A stretch of 64,000 bases of DNA, taken from assembly GCA_017654935.2 (NCBI GenBank), contig CM065690.1:23721751-23785750 (forward strand), read 5' to 3'. The translations under genes were made by a program, and so were the position numbers. A model generated the notes under the pieces. The model was not told where the DNA came from, made no database searches, and saw only the letters and a list, made by a program, of their open reading frames with translations. This DNA comes from Phymorhynchus buccinoides. Its lineage: Eukaryota; Mollusca; Gastropoda; Neogastropoda; Raphitomidae. Positions 1 to 12,790 of the stretch are shown one piece after another; position 1 is the stretch's first letter; every line of letters begins with the position of its first letter.

Positions 1-334
1 TTTTTTCTTTTTTTCTTTTTTTCTTTTTTTGGCAAATAGTGTACCTGTTTTCTATGCTAAAAAAATAATATCTATGCACTATGCGTTTATCCACATGCGC
101 TAAAAGCAAGAGTGTTAGTGTTGTGGCAAACGTCATTAGTTGGCCAAAAAAGTATCCATTTATAATGATAATTTAAAGTAAGATTTTTTGCTTCTTTCAA
201 CAGTTGGTTATCATAGCTTGGTTTAAAAAAAAGGAAAATGCCAATATGTACTATGCAGCTGCAGTGGTGGGTGGAGGTCTTCACTTTCCAGTGCTTTCTA
301 TGATTGTATGAAACGGTTCGATACTCATAGACAA

Positions 335-465
335 ATCAAGGATTATAGGTTTCTTTTGACTGTTTTGATCAAGGATTATAGGTTTCTTTTGACTGTTTTG
401 ATCAAGAAATAGAGGTTTCTTTTGACTATTTTGATCAAGAATTAGGTTTCTTTTGACTATTTTGA
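335..465. repeat. Short tandem repeat, about 33-bp unit
   Basis: About four units share the core ATAGGTTTCTTTTGACT followed by GTTTTGATCAAG. The matching part of copy 2 (33724-33822) has about three units, so unit number has changed since the duplication. Confidence 0.7.
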
Positions 466-1171
466 TTTGACATTCTGAATGACCAAACTTTGATTGTTTG
501 ATGTTGATTGTCATGACTTTCAGTGGTTTCTTTTTCATCAAGATCGAGACTGTCTTCCGAGTTGATTTCAGTTTTGGTAACGTTAAGGCCGCAGCATTAG
601 ACGAGCCGCATGGGTCTGTTTCAACAAAACAAAATTACGGCTAATAGTCTGTGAATTACGGGATTATGTATACAAATGAACAATCTCACCTCATAGTCTA
701 GACAATTTTCGGCAACTTTTGCCTTCTTCCGTCTTCCAACTCGATTGTTTGCTTATGTCCATTTTGTTTATTAAAAAATTTGTTTATGATATTTCGATTA
801 GGGTCAGGCATGACGAATGGATTCACTTATAATCTTGCCTTTTGACATTAACTTTTCTTGGTAATATACTCATCAGCAGGTCTATCACGTGATTCCCCAT
901 GATGTGGTTAAAATAACAAGTTTTATTATTTGATGGGTGGTGTTTTTGCTTTTTGTTGTTGTTTATGCTTTTTTTCTTTTGTCAGTGGTGCCAACGTACT
1001 CATGTAAACTGCCATTCCCAACAAATTTGGCATGTTTTCGGATTTTGCCTGTTTGTATTTCGAGTGTTTGTAGATGTACGACTTTTACAAAATCAGCTAT
1101 GGAACTAGGTTTACATGGAGAGTGAGATGAATTAATGCGCTAGGAGAACAAAAAATCAAAGCTTGCAATGG

Positions 1172-1382
1172 CTAGGGACCAGCGCATATGAATAAGAAAA
1201 CCTCGTTCCAAAGGTGTCTCTTTCAGCATTGAAATTTAGTAGGATGTGGCGATGACCTTGTCTCCATGGTTACGCTCGGCTGCCATTCTGTTCGCCACTT
1301 CTAACTAAATTTCAATGCAGAAAGAGACACTTTAATAACGAGGTTTTGATATTCACACGCGCTGGTCCCCAGGGATAGACCT
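1172..1382. mobile_element. Foldback (MITE-like) element
   Basis: The left arm begins CTAGGGACCAGCGC and the right arm ends GCGCTGGTCCCCAG. About 80 bp on each side pair with few mismatches around a short centre. No coding capacity is seen. The second copy, from 34531, has a TTAA element inserted in its right arm. Confidence 0.7.
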
Positions 1383-1462
1383 GGAGAAATATAGATATTA
1401 AATAAAAATAATATATATTTTTGTTTATGTCTTGCTCAACTGTTCCTATCAAACCTTGTGTT

Positions 1463-1710
1463 TTAACCCTTTCACCGCCAGCCATATTTCATTAAAAAAA
1501 ATGTCCATTAAATTTACCTGGGTAGAGAACAAAATCTATCTGCAGTATTGGGGATTCTTCTGTGACATATATAAAATAAGGTCTGTCCTTACTTCCCAAA
1601 ACTAAGACAGTAGGGTCTTTGGATAATAGACCCCAATTTGATGCCTTTTAGTGACATATGTGTTAAATCAATGTGGTGCTAAAATGCGACTTTGGCAGTG
1701 AAAGGGTTAA
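1463..1710. mobile_element. TTAA-bounded MITE (piggyBac-type ends)
   Basis: It begins TTAACCCTTTCACCGCCA and ends with the near inverse, GGCAGTGAAAGGGTTAA. TTAA at both edges is the target-site signature of piggyBac-type transposons. About 248 bp, non-coding. Related copies are at 21620, 30511, 35466 and 62757. Confidence 0.75.
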
Positions 1711-2698
1711 AGGCTTTCCTGAAGGATTTTAGTGATATTTGTCAAATTGTAATTTTTTTAATAAACACTTACACACAACTGTTCAAGGTCTTGCTCAACG
1801 TTTTATTTATTGAGAATTTAAGAATCTTGTGATGGTATCTGTGGCCATGATAACTATCCTATCCTCTGCAATACTCAATATTTAGGAGCCCAGCCAGAAC
1901 GAACATTCGTTTGAACAGGACCACATCATGCAATTATTTTATTTATAAATCATTTTACCATTTTTTGAAAAAATTATTTTCATTTTGACTGAAAGAAATA
2001 TAAATAAAAAAATACATATTTTTGCTTTTTTTGACAGAAAGAAACAAACATAATTAAGAAAATATTTATTCAAGGGCAGTTCAGTACAGAAGTATGAGAA
2101 GTGTATCATTGTATGCATGTGCACACTATGCTTAAAGACCCACCACATCACGTGTACAAATCACGGTTTTCACGTGTGTAACCACCCCTTGTTGTGGTTG
2201 TGGTGCGGTGTGATGTGTGAATTTAGTAAGTGTGAGGATGCAGTGTGTGACTGCAGTGTTGAAAGTGTAACTGTATCTGTTTATGAAGGAGTGGTTTCAC
2301 AGGGTGTGAGGTCCAGTCAACCAAGTATTATAATTCGAAACACTATCAACACCAATATTACATTTACTGATTTTTTCTTTAATACTTTTCTTTTATAAAT
2401 CAATTTACAAACTGATACTAAACCTATTACAGACGAATAATTTTAAATACATAGACGAAGAGTTAGGGATTACAGTGGCTACATGTCTCTCTGAAACATA
2501 AACAATTAAACATTGGCATAAGTATTACATTTACACCATAAATCAACCTAAAAGGAAAAATAGTGTAATGAACATTCTCAAACAGTAACAAACACATGAG
2601 GCATTAGTTTAAGCATCACTGACAACTACGATGCTTACATCTCAAAACACTAAGTTATTCATCAAAAGTATTATTATCATAATCTATTATTCATTGAT

Positions 2699-3248
2699 CA
2701 GTATAATCTCACTAAGATTATACATGAATAATTGTTATTATGATTGTGATGGCGTTTAAGTCATCAACAAAAATGTTAGAAGTCTGCATCCCAGACTCTA
2801 TCACTCATGCCAAAAGAAGCGAAGTCGGGCTTGTTTAATAGCAGCATCAAAATGAGAATGAAACAGATCCTCATGTACTCCTCTCATAGCCTCCTTGCGA
2901 TGAGATGCCGGAATCACCAGTTGCCACTGAACACAGCCTTCTTCTCCCTGTACTTGTCGATACAGAACTTCTTCCCTCATGACTAGTTTATCTTGTTCTC
3001 TGGCAAATACCCTCATCTCTTGACTGACCTTTTCAGTCTTTTGAAGATTAATTCTCTTTCCATTTTCTTTATGCCTTATTACCCATTCCAGAGTTTATCA
3101 GCCAATTGATGTTTTCTCCATTCAGTCAACGTAATCAGTATAATCTCACTAAGATTATACATGAATAATTGTTGTTATGATTGTGATGGCGTTTAAGTCA
3201 TCAACAAAAATGTTAGAAGTCTGCACCCCAGACTCTATCACCCATGCC
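2699..3248. repeat. 113-bp direct repeat pair
   Basis: The segment 2699-2811 recurs at 3136-3248 with few changes, including GTGATGGCGTTTAAGTCATC. The integrase fragment lies between the copies. The layout suggests a local duplication inside the larger insertion. Confidence 0.8.
2801..3060 (-). pseudogene. Gypsy-type integrase N-terminal fragment
   Basis: The minus-strand frame encodes a peptide with HRKEAMRGVHEDLFHSHFD followed by an aromatic-rich FFWHE end. This resembles the H2C2 zinc-binding region at the start of Ty3/gypsy integrases. The frame stays open upstream to about 3060 and stops abruptly at 2801, before any catalytic core. It is a retroelement remnant, not a host gene. Exact family uncertain. 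Confidence 0.6.
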
Positions 3249-4338
3249 TTCTCAGTTCATGAAGAACTCAATCTCCAAGACAATGCCCATGAAATTCAAT
3301 TAAAGTAGCCTCAAAATAAAATAAACAAATCTTCTGGACATTAAACATTAATATAAACACGCCAAACAGACACAGAAGTATGTAAACAAGTATCTTAACT
3401 AACAGAAACTTGAAAGCACCATTAGATTACATAAGGTCGTTACAGCTCGTCAGTTTTTCTGAATAATTACATAAATTGACATGTTTTCCAGTCTATTTAC
3501 AATTTAAACTGACTACAACACCTTTCTAAACCTTTTAGTGAAATAAAACAACACCCACCTGCTTTAGAGAAACGGCGGTGACAAGAAAATAGACCACAGA
3601 GCTGATGGAAACGGCTCTGGGTCCAACGATCTTTTTCTTAGTGATGTGGATGATTTGGCTAGCAACAATAGTTCTAGCCAATGAAAATGGAAATTTACTA
3701 AAGTTATGCAATACTATTTTTATTAAATAATAAAAATGAACTTAAAATTTATAAACGTTAGTGAATTTGGCAGTAATTTTGATAGTTTAATTAATAAAAA
3801 TAAAGACGTAATAGCAGACTATAACGGTCATTCTAGTTTCGCTCTGACGGACGTTAGAAAAACAGAGTTACTTTCCCTTGATTTATTTAACTTATTTCCG
3901 GTAAGGGAAACTACTCTATCTGAAAGTATCAAAACAAAACGTGATGTAGGCCTACCGCGAATACTAAGATCGAAGGACTACTGGCTAGTAACTGGTAATA
4001 ATAAACTATCTAGGTTTGACATTAGTTATCCAGGCTACACGTGTTTCTCTCTCTCGCTGGTAAGAAATCTTATTTTGTCCAGGTGTGACTCCCATACATC
4101 AAAACGAGACATCACTATATATTTATTGTCCAAGCTGTATATCGTGAACTAGAAGACAAACTCTTCAAATGTTGTGTCAGGATGTGACACTAACAGTATA
4201 AAACATTCATATATAAATTATCCCCCGGAACTACAATGTTGCCGAGCGGCAGACATGTTTCCGGCCAACTACTTTTGAATCGTGTCGTAAACTATGAAAA
4301 GAGAGAGGGGAGAGAGATATATATAAATATTGTTTAGT

Positions 4339-4366
4339 GGGGGGGGGGGGGGGGGGGGGGGGGGGG
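4339..4366. repeat. Poly-G tract
   Basis: An uninterrupted run of about 28 G. It could form quadruplex DNA and may be miscounted in assembly. Confidence 0.9.
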
Positions 4367-4628
4367 AGGACATAACTCTGGCCGGGTTTGCATTGTCACA
4401 ATGCCTTGCTGCTGTGCTCGGCGATGCACTTACAATGCATTGCTGCTTGTCGGCGATGCCCTTGTTTATATTTGCAGTTAGATCCTTACACCCACGGTGG
4501 TGGATTTGCTATGGTTCAATTGATTAAGTTATCAATAGCTGCCGCTCGGCGATGCTCTTGTTTTTTCTTCTGTCTACAATATAAATATCTTATAACACAG
4601 GTTATTAATCTCGTACATTCCATCAATT

Positions 4629-5140
4629 ATGAGCTCAGATGAATCAGTGCTGTTCGACACTTTCTGTCTGTTGAAGCCACGAAAACTCTTAAAAAGTCTT
4701 ATTTCTGCCTTTATTCTTTCCCGCATTGACTATTGCAATTCTCTTCTCTGTGACTGTCCTCAGTACCTCCTGCAAATTGTTCAAAAACGGCAAAACAGTG
4801 CACACTCTGATCATATAACACCTCATCTTCATAACTTGCACTGCCATGGCTTCCAGTAGAGGCTAAAATCATGTATAAAATAGCTTGCTTTTGTTTCGGT
4901 GCTGTTCACTCTTCTGGTCCTGTATCTCTCCAAACTAGTGACTGTCTACACACCTGCTCGCTCCCTACATTCTTCCTCGAGCTCTGACTGCTGCACACTC
5001 ATGGTTCTTCGGGTCCACACGAAATCTTTTTGTGAACGATCCTTCCACTATTTAGCACCTCACTTATGGAATTCCCTCCCACAACATGTCCGCTCATCTG
5101 ACTATCTCTGCCTTTCGCTCTGCCCTTAAAACTCACTTGT
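4629..5140 (+). pseudogene. LINE reverse-transcriptase 3' end, degenerate
   Basis: Translated pieces in shifting frames read like the C-terminal part of a CR1/L2-type LINE reverse transcriptase: LLKSLISAFILSRIDYCNSL, then DHITPHL, TVYTPARSL, then an APHLWNSLPQHVRSSD block. At least two frameshifts and several stops break it. The family call rests on recognised motifs, and no alignment was run. Confidence 0.75.
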
Positions 5141-5497
5141 TTCTGACATATTTTGATTCATTTTTGTGTGGGGGTGGGGGGTCCGTTTCATTGCAGGAAT
5201 CTTGTACATTTTTTAAATTTACAATTATTTTATAATTCGTAAGTTATATGTTGAACTTTAAATGCTTGTAAATGAGGTAGAATGTTATTTTTATTCTTGC
5301 AAAATTTGTCTATTATACTTAAGTTATGTAACTGGTATGTCGATGACAGTATGATTTTATTTCAAGTTCTAGTAATGTATCCAAAGTTGATTGTGAATGT
5401 GGTCTATGTTCCTTCTTGATTGAGAATGTGAATGTGGTCTATGTTACTAAGAATGTTTATATTGTAACTATTTTACTCTCATATAATTGTGCGTTCA

Positions 5498-5508
<11 letters not shown>

Positions 5509-5560
<52 letters not shown>
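5509..5560. repeat. (TG)n/(GA)n microsatellite
   Basis: A short TG run passes into about 25 GA dinucleotides. Confidence 0.95.
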
Positions 5561-5565
<5 letters not shown>

Positions 5566-6861
5566 TTGCGTGCAATCATCATGTTTATTTTACTTTCTAA
5601 TGATTACCAACCGCGATCGTAGAGAGCGGATTGGTAATGTTTTCACTCGTGTCGGACTATGTATGTTTGTACGTATTCTCTCTAGCGTTTGAACGGATAG
5701 ACTTAGGATGCTCAAATTTTGCATGCGGGTAGGTAGTAGGAAGATCTAGGCCAAGTTCGATAATGAAGGTTATGGGTCAAGGTCACTGGAGCCGAATAAC
5801 GCTGCCGCGCGGTTGGTGATTTAGCGTCTTAACGCTCTAGTTTATTATTTGTTTGCCTTTAATGTTCTTGTTATCAATGTAAAGTGCACTGAGTTCATCT
5901 GAGAAAGTCCCCCCCACGGGCTTCCACCTTTCATGGTGGGGGGGGGGGGGCTTACGGAGAGTAGCCCAACAGCCTCCTAAAGTCCAACCACACGTCCTCG
6001 TCATAGGACTGGAGGCGGGCAACGGCTTAGGCTGGGGATACCGGGGGGTCTTTCAGCAGAAATAGTTCCCCCTTCTTCTGGAAGTTCTATGCTAGTAACT
6101 TCCCCTACTCTGTCACTCTCTTTGACTCTGCCTTTTCTCTTCTTTTTGCTTTCTGGCGTCTACTTCTTTCTGCCTTATTGGTCCATTCACCTGCATTTTT
6201 TCTATAAAACCCTTCCACGTTTTTCCTTTTTACAATTTATGACATGCCAGGTTTTTTTTTATTGTACACTGTCTGGCATCCATACGTGATAATTACGCAC
6301 TTGAGTGGGCACCTGTTGTCCATTCTGCAGTGCATATTAGCTTATATAGCATTTTTTATGTATTTTAGCTTTCCAGTATGTGTTTGTTATCCTTTTTACT
6401 GTTTTTTTTAACCTGGATCCGATAAATGAGAGTATGGTAGCTCCACGTTTCCAGCACTGTGTGGACTTATGAGCTATAGGGTATAATGATGGAAGTGTCA
6501 TGTTATGAATTGTACTACATTTTTTGTTTTCAGTTTTTGTACGTTAAGATTCATGGATTTGTGTTTTGCGATACATGGTGGATTTTTATGCGGTGACAGT
6601 CCTGAGATAACCATAGCTGTTGACGGGACTATAACAGACTAACTGAATAACTAATCTGAGAAAGAGTGCTTTATAAATTCCCATTACTATTTTTGTTTTT
6701 ATTATTATTGAACTTGTCCCAGAGTTTAATGCAAGTTATGATGTTCATGCTCCCACAGTACAACAATGTGAATCATTTTCGAGTTTCTTGTTTCCATGCG
6801 TGGTTGACTGGTCACAAACGAAAAAAACATGTGATTTGAGTAACTAGGCCTAGACTTTTCA

Positions 6862-7288
6862 GGCCGGTGTCATGAGAAATAAGTGGCTCCCATAAAATAT
6901 CTACCTTTCGCGTGCGAACTATAACCATCCTTACCTTAACCCTATCCCTAACCACGGAAAGTACCAAGAAATAGAGCAGGAGGGTGTAAATCTACGTATT
7001 TGCTGAGAAATCGATGTACAAAGCCATGTCTTCACATCGGTGTGAAGAGAATATTCTACCTCATGAAATAAGTAGGCATTCCTCATTCGAAGTGTTTGCT
7101 TGTCCGCCATTGTGATTTTTACAAAACTAAGTGGCATGGCTTTGTACATCGATTTCTCAGCAAATATGTGGATTTACACCCTCCTGCTCTATGTCTTGGT
7201 TCTTTCCGGGGTTAGGATGGTTATAGTTCGCATGCGAAGGGTAGATATTTCATGGGAGCTACTTATTTCTCATGACACCGGGACTCCT
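6862..7288. mobile_element. Foldback element, about 425 bp
   Basis: The left arm (GGTGTCATGAGAAATAAGTG onward) and the right arm (ending TTATTTCTCATGACACCG) pair over about 165 bp each, around a loop near 7031-7131. The arm includes AACCCTATCCCTAACC-like sequence. No coding content is seen. Confidence 0.75.
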
Positions 7289-7471
7289 TTCATTCATTAT
7301 TGTCATCAGCACCATTCCTGCACGAAATACAAGCACACGTTCTCTCTCCCTTGTGAAATTAAGTCTCTTTTTCGTTGTTTTAGTTTTTTTCGCACAACGG
7401 CAAAATGGCCCATTTTTCTTTTAATTGAAAGTATTGTTTGGAATGAAATGTGAGATGAAACCGTTATCGAA

Positions 7472-8004
7472 AAAAATATAAAAACAAAGTCGAATTTGAA
7501 ACTTTTTTGTTTGTTTTGTTTTTATTAAAATTTTCTTCTCTTTCTACCAGTCATGCCCACCTGCCGTCACCGGCAATTACTGGCATAATACTGGGGTTAA
7601 AAGAATTCTGCAGCGCGCAGAAAGAAAAAAAAACCCAGTGGCCACGGGTACGGCGTTGTTGCAACACTTCTTCCTAGTCAAAAGTTTCGTAAAGTTTTCT
7701 TATTTCGTATATTTAACGCTGGTTTAATGCATCTTGGTAAGGTATAGGATAGGGTTAGAATATGTCAGAGTTAATGTCAGTAGTTTTTAAGACATTTGCG
7801 CACAAATAAATTTATGCATCCTATGATCGAGAATGTGAGATACGGGCCCGTACCCTGAGCCTCTGCCCAAAACAAAAACAAAACAAGATAAATAAGGGCC
7901 TCCTAGGGCGTGCCACGGCTGAGCACCACTAGCTATACGGAGAACTGAGACCCAGCCGTGCACACATCAATGGGGGTTCAAATTCGACTTTGTTTTTATT
8001 TTAT
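7472..8004. mobile_element. Inverted-repeat element, about 530 bp
   Basis: AAAAACAAAGTCGAATTTGA at the left recurs inverted at the right (7977-8004). No open frame of note lies inside. The nature of the element is unknown. Confidence 0.55.
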
Positions 8005-8299
8005 GAATACTTATAACCCAGCAGTCGTCTGTGTGTGTAGTTTAATATAAACAGAAAAGTCTAGCATAACCGTGTGTAGGCCTATTTTGAATTATGTGGT
8101 AACATTTACGGTCCCCATGCGAAGATGCTAAGACTAATCATGTAACATTTTGTTGTTGCTGATGTTAATTTGCTTTTGTTCACTAACTTCAGATGTTTTG
8201 TGTATGATCTTGATTTCATTTTAAAATGCTGCTGTTTTAAAAATATAAATTTGGAAGCATCAAATGTATTGGTACTCATGGTTTCCACCCCACCCCACC

Positions 8300-8302
<3 letters not shown>

Positions 8303-8347
<45 letters not shown>

Positions 8348-8356
8348 TCTCTCTCC
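8303..8356. repeat. (CT)n microsatellite
   Basis: CT dinucleotide run, followed by CT-rich sequence to about 8470. Confidence 0.95.
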
Positions 8357-8959
8357 CCATCTGTCGATGTGTGTATGTATATCAATGTCTTTCTTTTCTC
8401 TTTTCCTCTTATCTCTTTCCCTCTCTCTTTCTATACTCTTTCAATAGTCTTTCTTCTTTCCCCTGTCTCTATGTATCTTGGTCTTATTCTTTGTGTTGTC
8501 ATCTGACCGTACTCTATGCTCTATGCTCTATGCTAACATTTATACAAAACACCCTCCATAGCACTGTCTCATAATTCGGTCTTTGGGGGTTATCTTTCTC
8601 TACTGTCTCGTTTTGAAGTCGGTTTGGGGTAGTTCAGGTTCCAAATTAGAATTTTAAAAAACGGAAGTTACCTACCTTAAACTATATTTTGTTCTTGTCT
8701 TCAAGTCTTAGGGTATTAATATGGTCGTATCAAGTAAACAAATAAGAACATAACTTTATAGTCAACGAATGTAAACACATTAAGAAAAAACCATGAACCA
8801 GGACTTAATATTATTACATCTCCAAAATGATAACTGAGCCATTAAACACCACTCCATTATGATTACGGAGCGGCCATGTCGTGTTTACAGCATTTTCTAA
8901 CCGGAACTAACTGGCACAGAACTCGTCTGTTACTTCCGTTTTCATTTCGCAACAGTGCT

Positions 8960-9530
8960 ATAGTCTATGCTCCCGTAAAGCCTGTACTTTCCATGCTCCA
9001 GTAATACCCGTGCCCCAAACCCTATGTTCCAGACCCTTCATGTTAAATTATAGCTATATAGCCGTACTCAAAACCCTATATGCTCCAGTAATAGCTGTAT
9101 CCAAACCATCTGTGCTCCACTAATACCCGTATTCAGAACCCTCCATGCCCCTGTATCCAGATCTGTATCCCAGGTGTACCCATATTCGGAACTCTCATAA
9201 TCCCTGACTACCTGTATCCATTCAGAACCCTCTATGCCCTATAAATACCCGTATTCAGAACCCTCTTTGACACAGGGTAACACCTGTATTCAGAATCCTC
9301 TATGTTCCAATAATACCCGTTTTCAGAATCCTCTATTCCCATTGAATACCCATATTCAGAATTCTCTATGTTCCAATAATACTGTTTTCAGAATCATCCA
9401 TCTCACAATAATACCGGTACCCAGAACTGTCTGCCCCAGTGATACCCGTTCCCAGAACCATGTATGTCTCCACGGTACCCAGACCCCTCTAACCCAGTAA
9501 TACCCATGCCCAGACCCCCTCCCCCTTCCT
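8960..9530. repeat. Degenerate minisatellite, about 32-bp unit
   Basis: Roughly fifteen or more diverged units share AATACCCGTATTCAGAACCC and a CTATGTTCCA-like part. Open frames across it come from the repeat. From 9560 to about 9980 the sequence is rich in diverged GCCAGCATC-like words. Nothing else was recognised there. Confidence 0.7.
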
Positions 9531-10249
9531 AAGCTCCTTGATATTACCCATAACGTACCCAGAACCAAACTGATTCTGGCATTGCCAGATCTGGGCCAGA
9601 ATCATGCCATCACTACCACATCAACACGCACAACTGCCACAATCAAAACGACACGTCTGCCATCATTCATCCAGAATGGAATCAGAATCAAAACGATGTA
9701 CTGCCCAGTATCTGGCCAATACACTGCCAGCATAGCAACGATGTGACTACTACGACGCTGGCCCAAAAGGTAAGATGCCAGCATCGTCCCATAACTGGCT
9801 CCCCATCATGAGCCATCATTTGCCAATGCTGGCCCGACACGAAAAGGGGTGTGCATAGGAAATCGTGACAAAGCAGGTACGATTACATGCCAGCATCGTC
9901 TCAAATGATGGCATGATGGCAAAAACGACATGAAGCCAGCATCAGAACGATGCCGGAATGCTTACAGGGTAGGCATAAAATCCGGTTCTGGTACCAAAAG
10001 TGTTAAAGTCAAAAACACACACACAAATAATCAGTGCACATAAATAGAATAGAATGTTTACCACTTCTTTTCAATAACATATCTATCTACTCCTTATTCA
10101 TCATTGAACATAGGATCTAGATCAAAAATATGATCAAACAAACCAGATCTCAATCACCAGCCATCAATAATACTCACTAGTTGGGCTTATAAAGACTGGC
10201 TGGGAGAGGGATTGAGTCTGCAATGTTGCTCTAGCTACGTTTCAGCGTC

Positions 10250-10704
10250 TTGTGTGAAAACTTTTTCTCACTACTCCAATTATAGCCTTCACTTTCAAAC
10301 AATGAAAGCCTGTGGTTGGTTTATAGCAGTTGACACGTCACAAGATGATGCTATAATTTTATGCATACTAGTACGGAACAATCACGCGCCTGGTTACATC
10401 CTTATCACGTGCCGACATTCCGGGAAGGAAAATCGTCTTCAAAGGGAGCCGACTGTTGATGTCACTTTCTCGTGATGGGGAACGGAGATAAGGGGGGGGG
10501 GGGGTTAAAGGGAGATAACCTCGGTAGGTGGTAGATGCGGACAGGGGAGGTAAATCGGACTTCAAAGAGACAAATGCCTTAATCAGCGTTCTTTTGATGG
10601 TGGATGGCAATTAAAGTGGCGGCCGGACAGAGAAATGAAAAGGAGAGGGGGGGGGGGGGTAGATAAGATAAGAAAGAGGGGTCGCGCGGGACACTTACGT
10701 CACA
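10250..10704 (-). repeat. Possible LTR of the retroelement upstream
   Basis: On the minus strand a G-rich polypurine-like tract at about 10706-10718 is followed by TGTGACGTAAG, as expected where a 3' LTR starts. The far end was not located and no partner LTR was found, so this is a guess from position. It includes poly-G runs at 10491-10504 and 10648-10661. Confidence 0.25.
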
Positions 10705-10788
10705 GAGGCCCCCCGAAGAAAAGATTCTGGTACCGGAATCTTCCTGTGGAACGCTGACTCCACTTTCGACTTGGGCGACAGGGACAAA

Positions 10789-12500
10789 TTAGTGGTGAGA
10801 CTGGGTCGGCTGGAATGGTGGAACATCTGGTCGCAACACAGAGTTCAAAGGAGCAGGTGGGTTGGAGATCAGTGGAATGGATTCCGACTGAGGTTGTTGC
10901 GGCAATCCTGTGTTGAGTTGTCCCAAGGTTGATTGCAGGATAGCAAACACCTCTTGCCTGAGTTTCCCCTTTAGCCTGGATTCATCATTGCTGATGATGT
11001 GGTTTGGTAGGCCGATTCGGGCGAAAATGGCTTTGAGTGCCGCGGCTACCTGACTAGCATCAAGTGAGGAGATTGGGGCGGCATCGCACTGCATGGTACA
11101 TATGTCGACCACGGTGACTATGTACCGGAATTTCTTCTTCCGTTGAGGTAGAGGCCCGACCAAGTCGACTGCCACTCGCTGAAAGGGAGGGGTAGGTGAC
11201 GGCTGTACGTGCGGCGGCCTGTCCCGATAGTACCTTCGGTGGGTGTTTGCGGGTACAGTGCTGCCTTTCACCTGAGGTACCTGTGGCGAGTGGTCTTGGG
11301 TCGTTAGGCGGACATTCCTTGGGAAGGATTTTCCAAGTTGTGGCGGACTTGGGGACTTGGGACAATCTGGATTGGCTCGCGCGGCAATTTGGTTTGCCGC
11401 GTTGAGAGGTTTCTTCCCTGCTGAGGGAGATTTGCTCTTTGGGAAGGAGGGAGGGAGTTGGTTTGTGGATTGGGGAGAAGGGAATGCTGCTGAAACTATG
11501 GCAGGTTGAGAGGGGTGCCCTAAAAACACATACTGTGATCCCAGTATGAGGTCATAGACAGGACTGTCCATGAGCACTGCCTTGATGGGTCCCTTTACAT
11601 ATCTGGTGTCGACATTGATTATGGCGACTGGCAAAGTGGATGGGGGGATTGAAGCATCAGGGCCTTGCAGAGAGATGAAGTCTCCCGTGTATGCTGACGC
11701 GGGGACTAGGGATCCGCAGACAATGGCGTCGCATGACAGTCCAGTGTCATAGAGACACTGAACAGGGATGTTGTTGACAGTCGCCTGTCCAACGACTGAC
11801 GGTGTGCCTGGACACTGTATTGGGGAGGGGTTTGTGCAATTCTGCGAAGTCGAGACGACTTGCATAGTTGCAACATTTTGCCGCTTGTAAGCAAGTTTCC
11901 TGCAGTCATCCCGATTGTGGGTGTTCGACTTGCAGTATGAGCAGAATAAGGGTTGTCCCAGTGGTTGTCGTTCATGGGTAGAACTGTTTGACCCACTGTT
12001 GGAGTTGGGGTTACCCCTGCTCTGCTGTGAAACATTGGACCCAACAACTTGTAGTTTTGGCCTTTTAGGGGCGCTGGGTTCATCATGGGCTAGAGTGTAT
12101 CGGTCACTTAGCTGGATGAGGTCAGCCAGAGTTGTGGCACCTTGTTCGGCGGTAAAGGTGCGCAATTCTGGGGACATGGTTTCGCGCATGCAGTTGCTCG
12201 CAAACCATCAGTTCCCGGAGATCCTCATAGGACTCAGTTTTGGCCGAAAGGGACACCCATTTTGTCAAATAGTTCCTTAGTCTATCTGAAAATTGGGCAT
12301 AGGACTCTCCCCTACCTTTTCTGGTTGACCGGAACTTTTTCCGGTAGGCGTCAGCTGTCAACTGGTATCTGTTGAGCAGGGCTTCTTTCAAAGCTGGGTA
12401 GTCGGTAATTTGGCTTGACGGAAGTTTGCTGTACACCTCATAAGCCACACCCCTGAGATTTTGGGCAAGCTTGAGGTTGTACTTTTCCGGAGCAGTAAAT
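10789..12500 (-). pseudogene. Broken LTR retroelement: gag, protease, integrase part
   Basis: Two overlapping minus-strand frames form one remnant. The upstream frame (12122-12500) resembles a SCAN-like or gag capsid region. A frameshift near 12185 separates it from the next frame (10789-12189, 466 codons). That frame has a CCHC zinc knuckle (C83, C86, H91, C96), an aspartic protease motif (DTG at residues 148-150) and then the start of an integrase core (VDLVGP near residue 341, a second Asp near 402). Reverse transcriptase and RNase H are missing between them, and no third catalytic acidic residue of integrase is apparent. It looks like a Ty3/gypsy-type element with internal deletions, inactive as it stands. 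Confidence 0.75.
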
Positions 12501-12514
12501 TCTTTTGATATTCA

Positions 12515-12790
12515 TAAGTAATAATGAAGTCTCTTTATTCGAAAACATTGTTTTAGTAACAGTGTTGCTAACCTCTGGAACTCACTGCCACCTAACTTTA
12601 AAAGAGCACAATCAACTAACCAATTCAAAAATCTCCTGGACAGTAACAACATTTTTAGTCAAATATTTTTTGATTTTGACGATTGATTTGAAATCGTACT
12701 TTTTACCGCATGCAATTTGCAAACATGTAAAATAAATTTCAAATGGATGGGACGTTTTATAAGCCGCGAGGCTTGAAGGCTGAAGCCTGT
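12515..12790 (+). pseudogene. LINE 3' terminal fragment
   Basis: One frame reads VANLWNSLPPNFKRAQSTNQ, a typical C-terminal end of CR1/L2-type LINE reverse transcriptase. After its stop comes an untranslated tail ending in CTAC-type short repeats (about 12790-12810). It abuts the truncated gag remnant. From here to 13760 no gene was recognised. A 23-bp word (ACAAAACCAGGAAATGCGCC) occurs twice, near 13266 and 13313. Confidence 0.65.

Larger units (their letters stand above)
32..2172. repeat. Duplicated block, copy 1
   Basis: This stretch matches 33453-36164 nearly base for base, apart from scattered substitutions and small indels. The match stops close to the T-rich start of the window and resumes briefly after the insertion at 2177-4039, up to about 4117. 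Copy 2 carries an extra 654-bp element that this copy lacks. No intact gene is seen inside. The short open frames here are repeats or chance. Confidence 0.85.
2177..4039. mobile_element. Insertion absent from the paralogous block
   Basis: The sequence between the CGTG at 2173-2176 and the CGTG at 4040-4043 is missing at the matching place in copy 2 (36165-36168), where the flanks join directly. The insert starts TGTAAC and ends GCTACA, as LTR retroelements do. A gypsy-type integrase fragment lies inside on the minus strand. I could not find a clear pair of LTRs, so the insert may be rearranged or compound. Confidence 0.65.

Noticed and set aside
3736..4152. 138-codon open frame on the + strand
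   Set aside because: It crosses the right edge of the insertion at 4039, is AT-rich, and matches no family I know. Probably chance.
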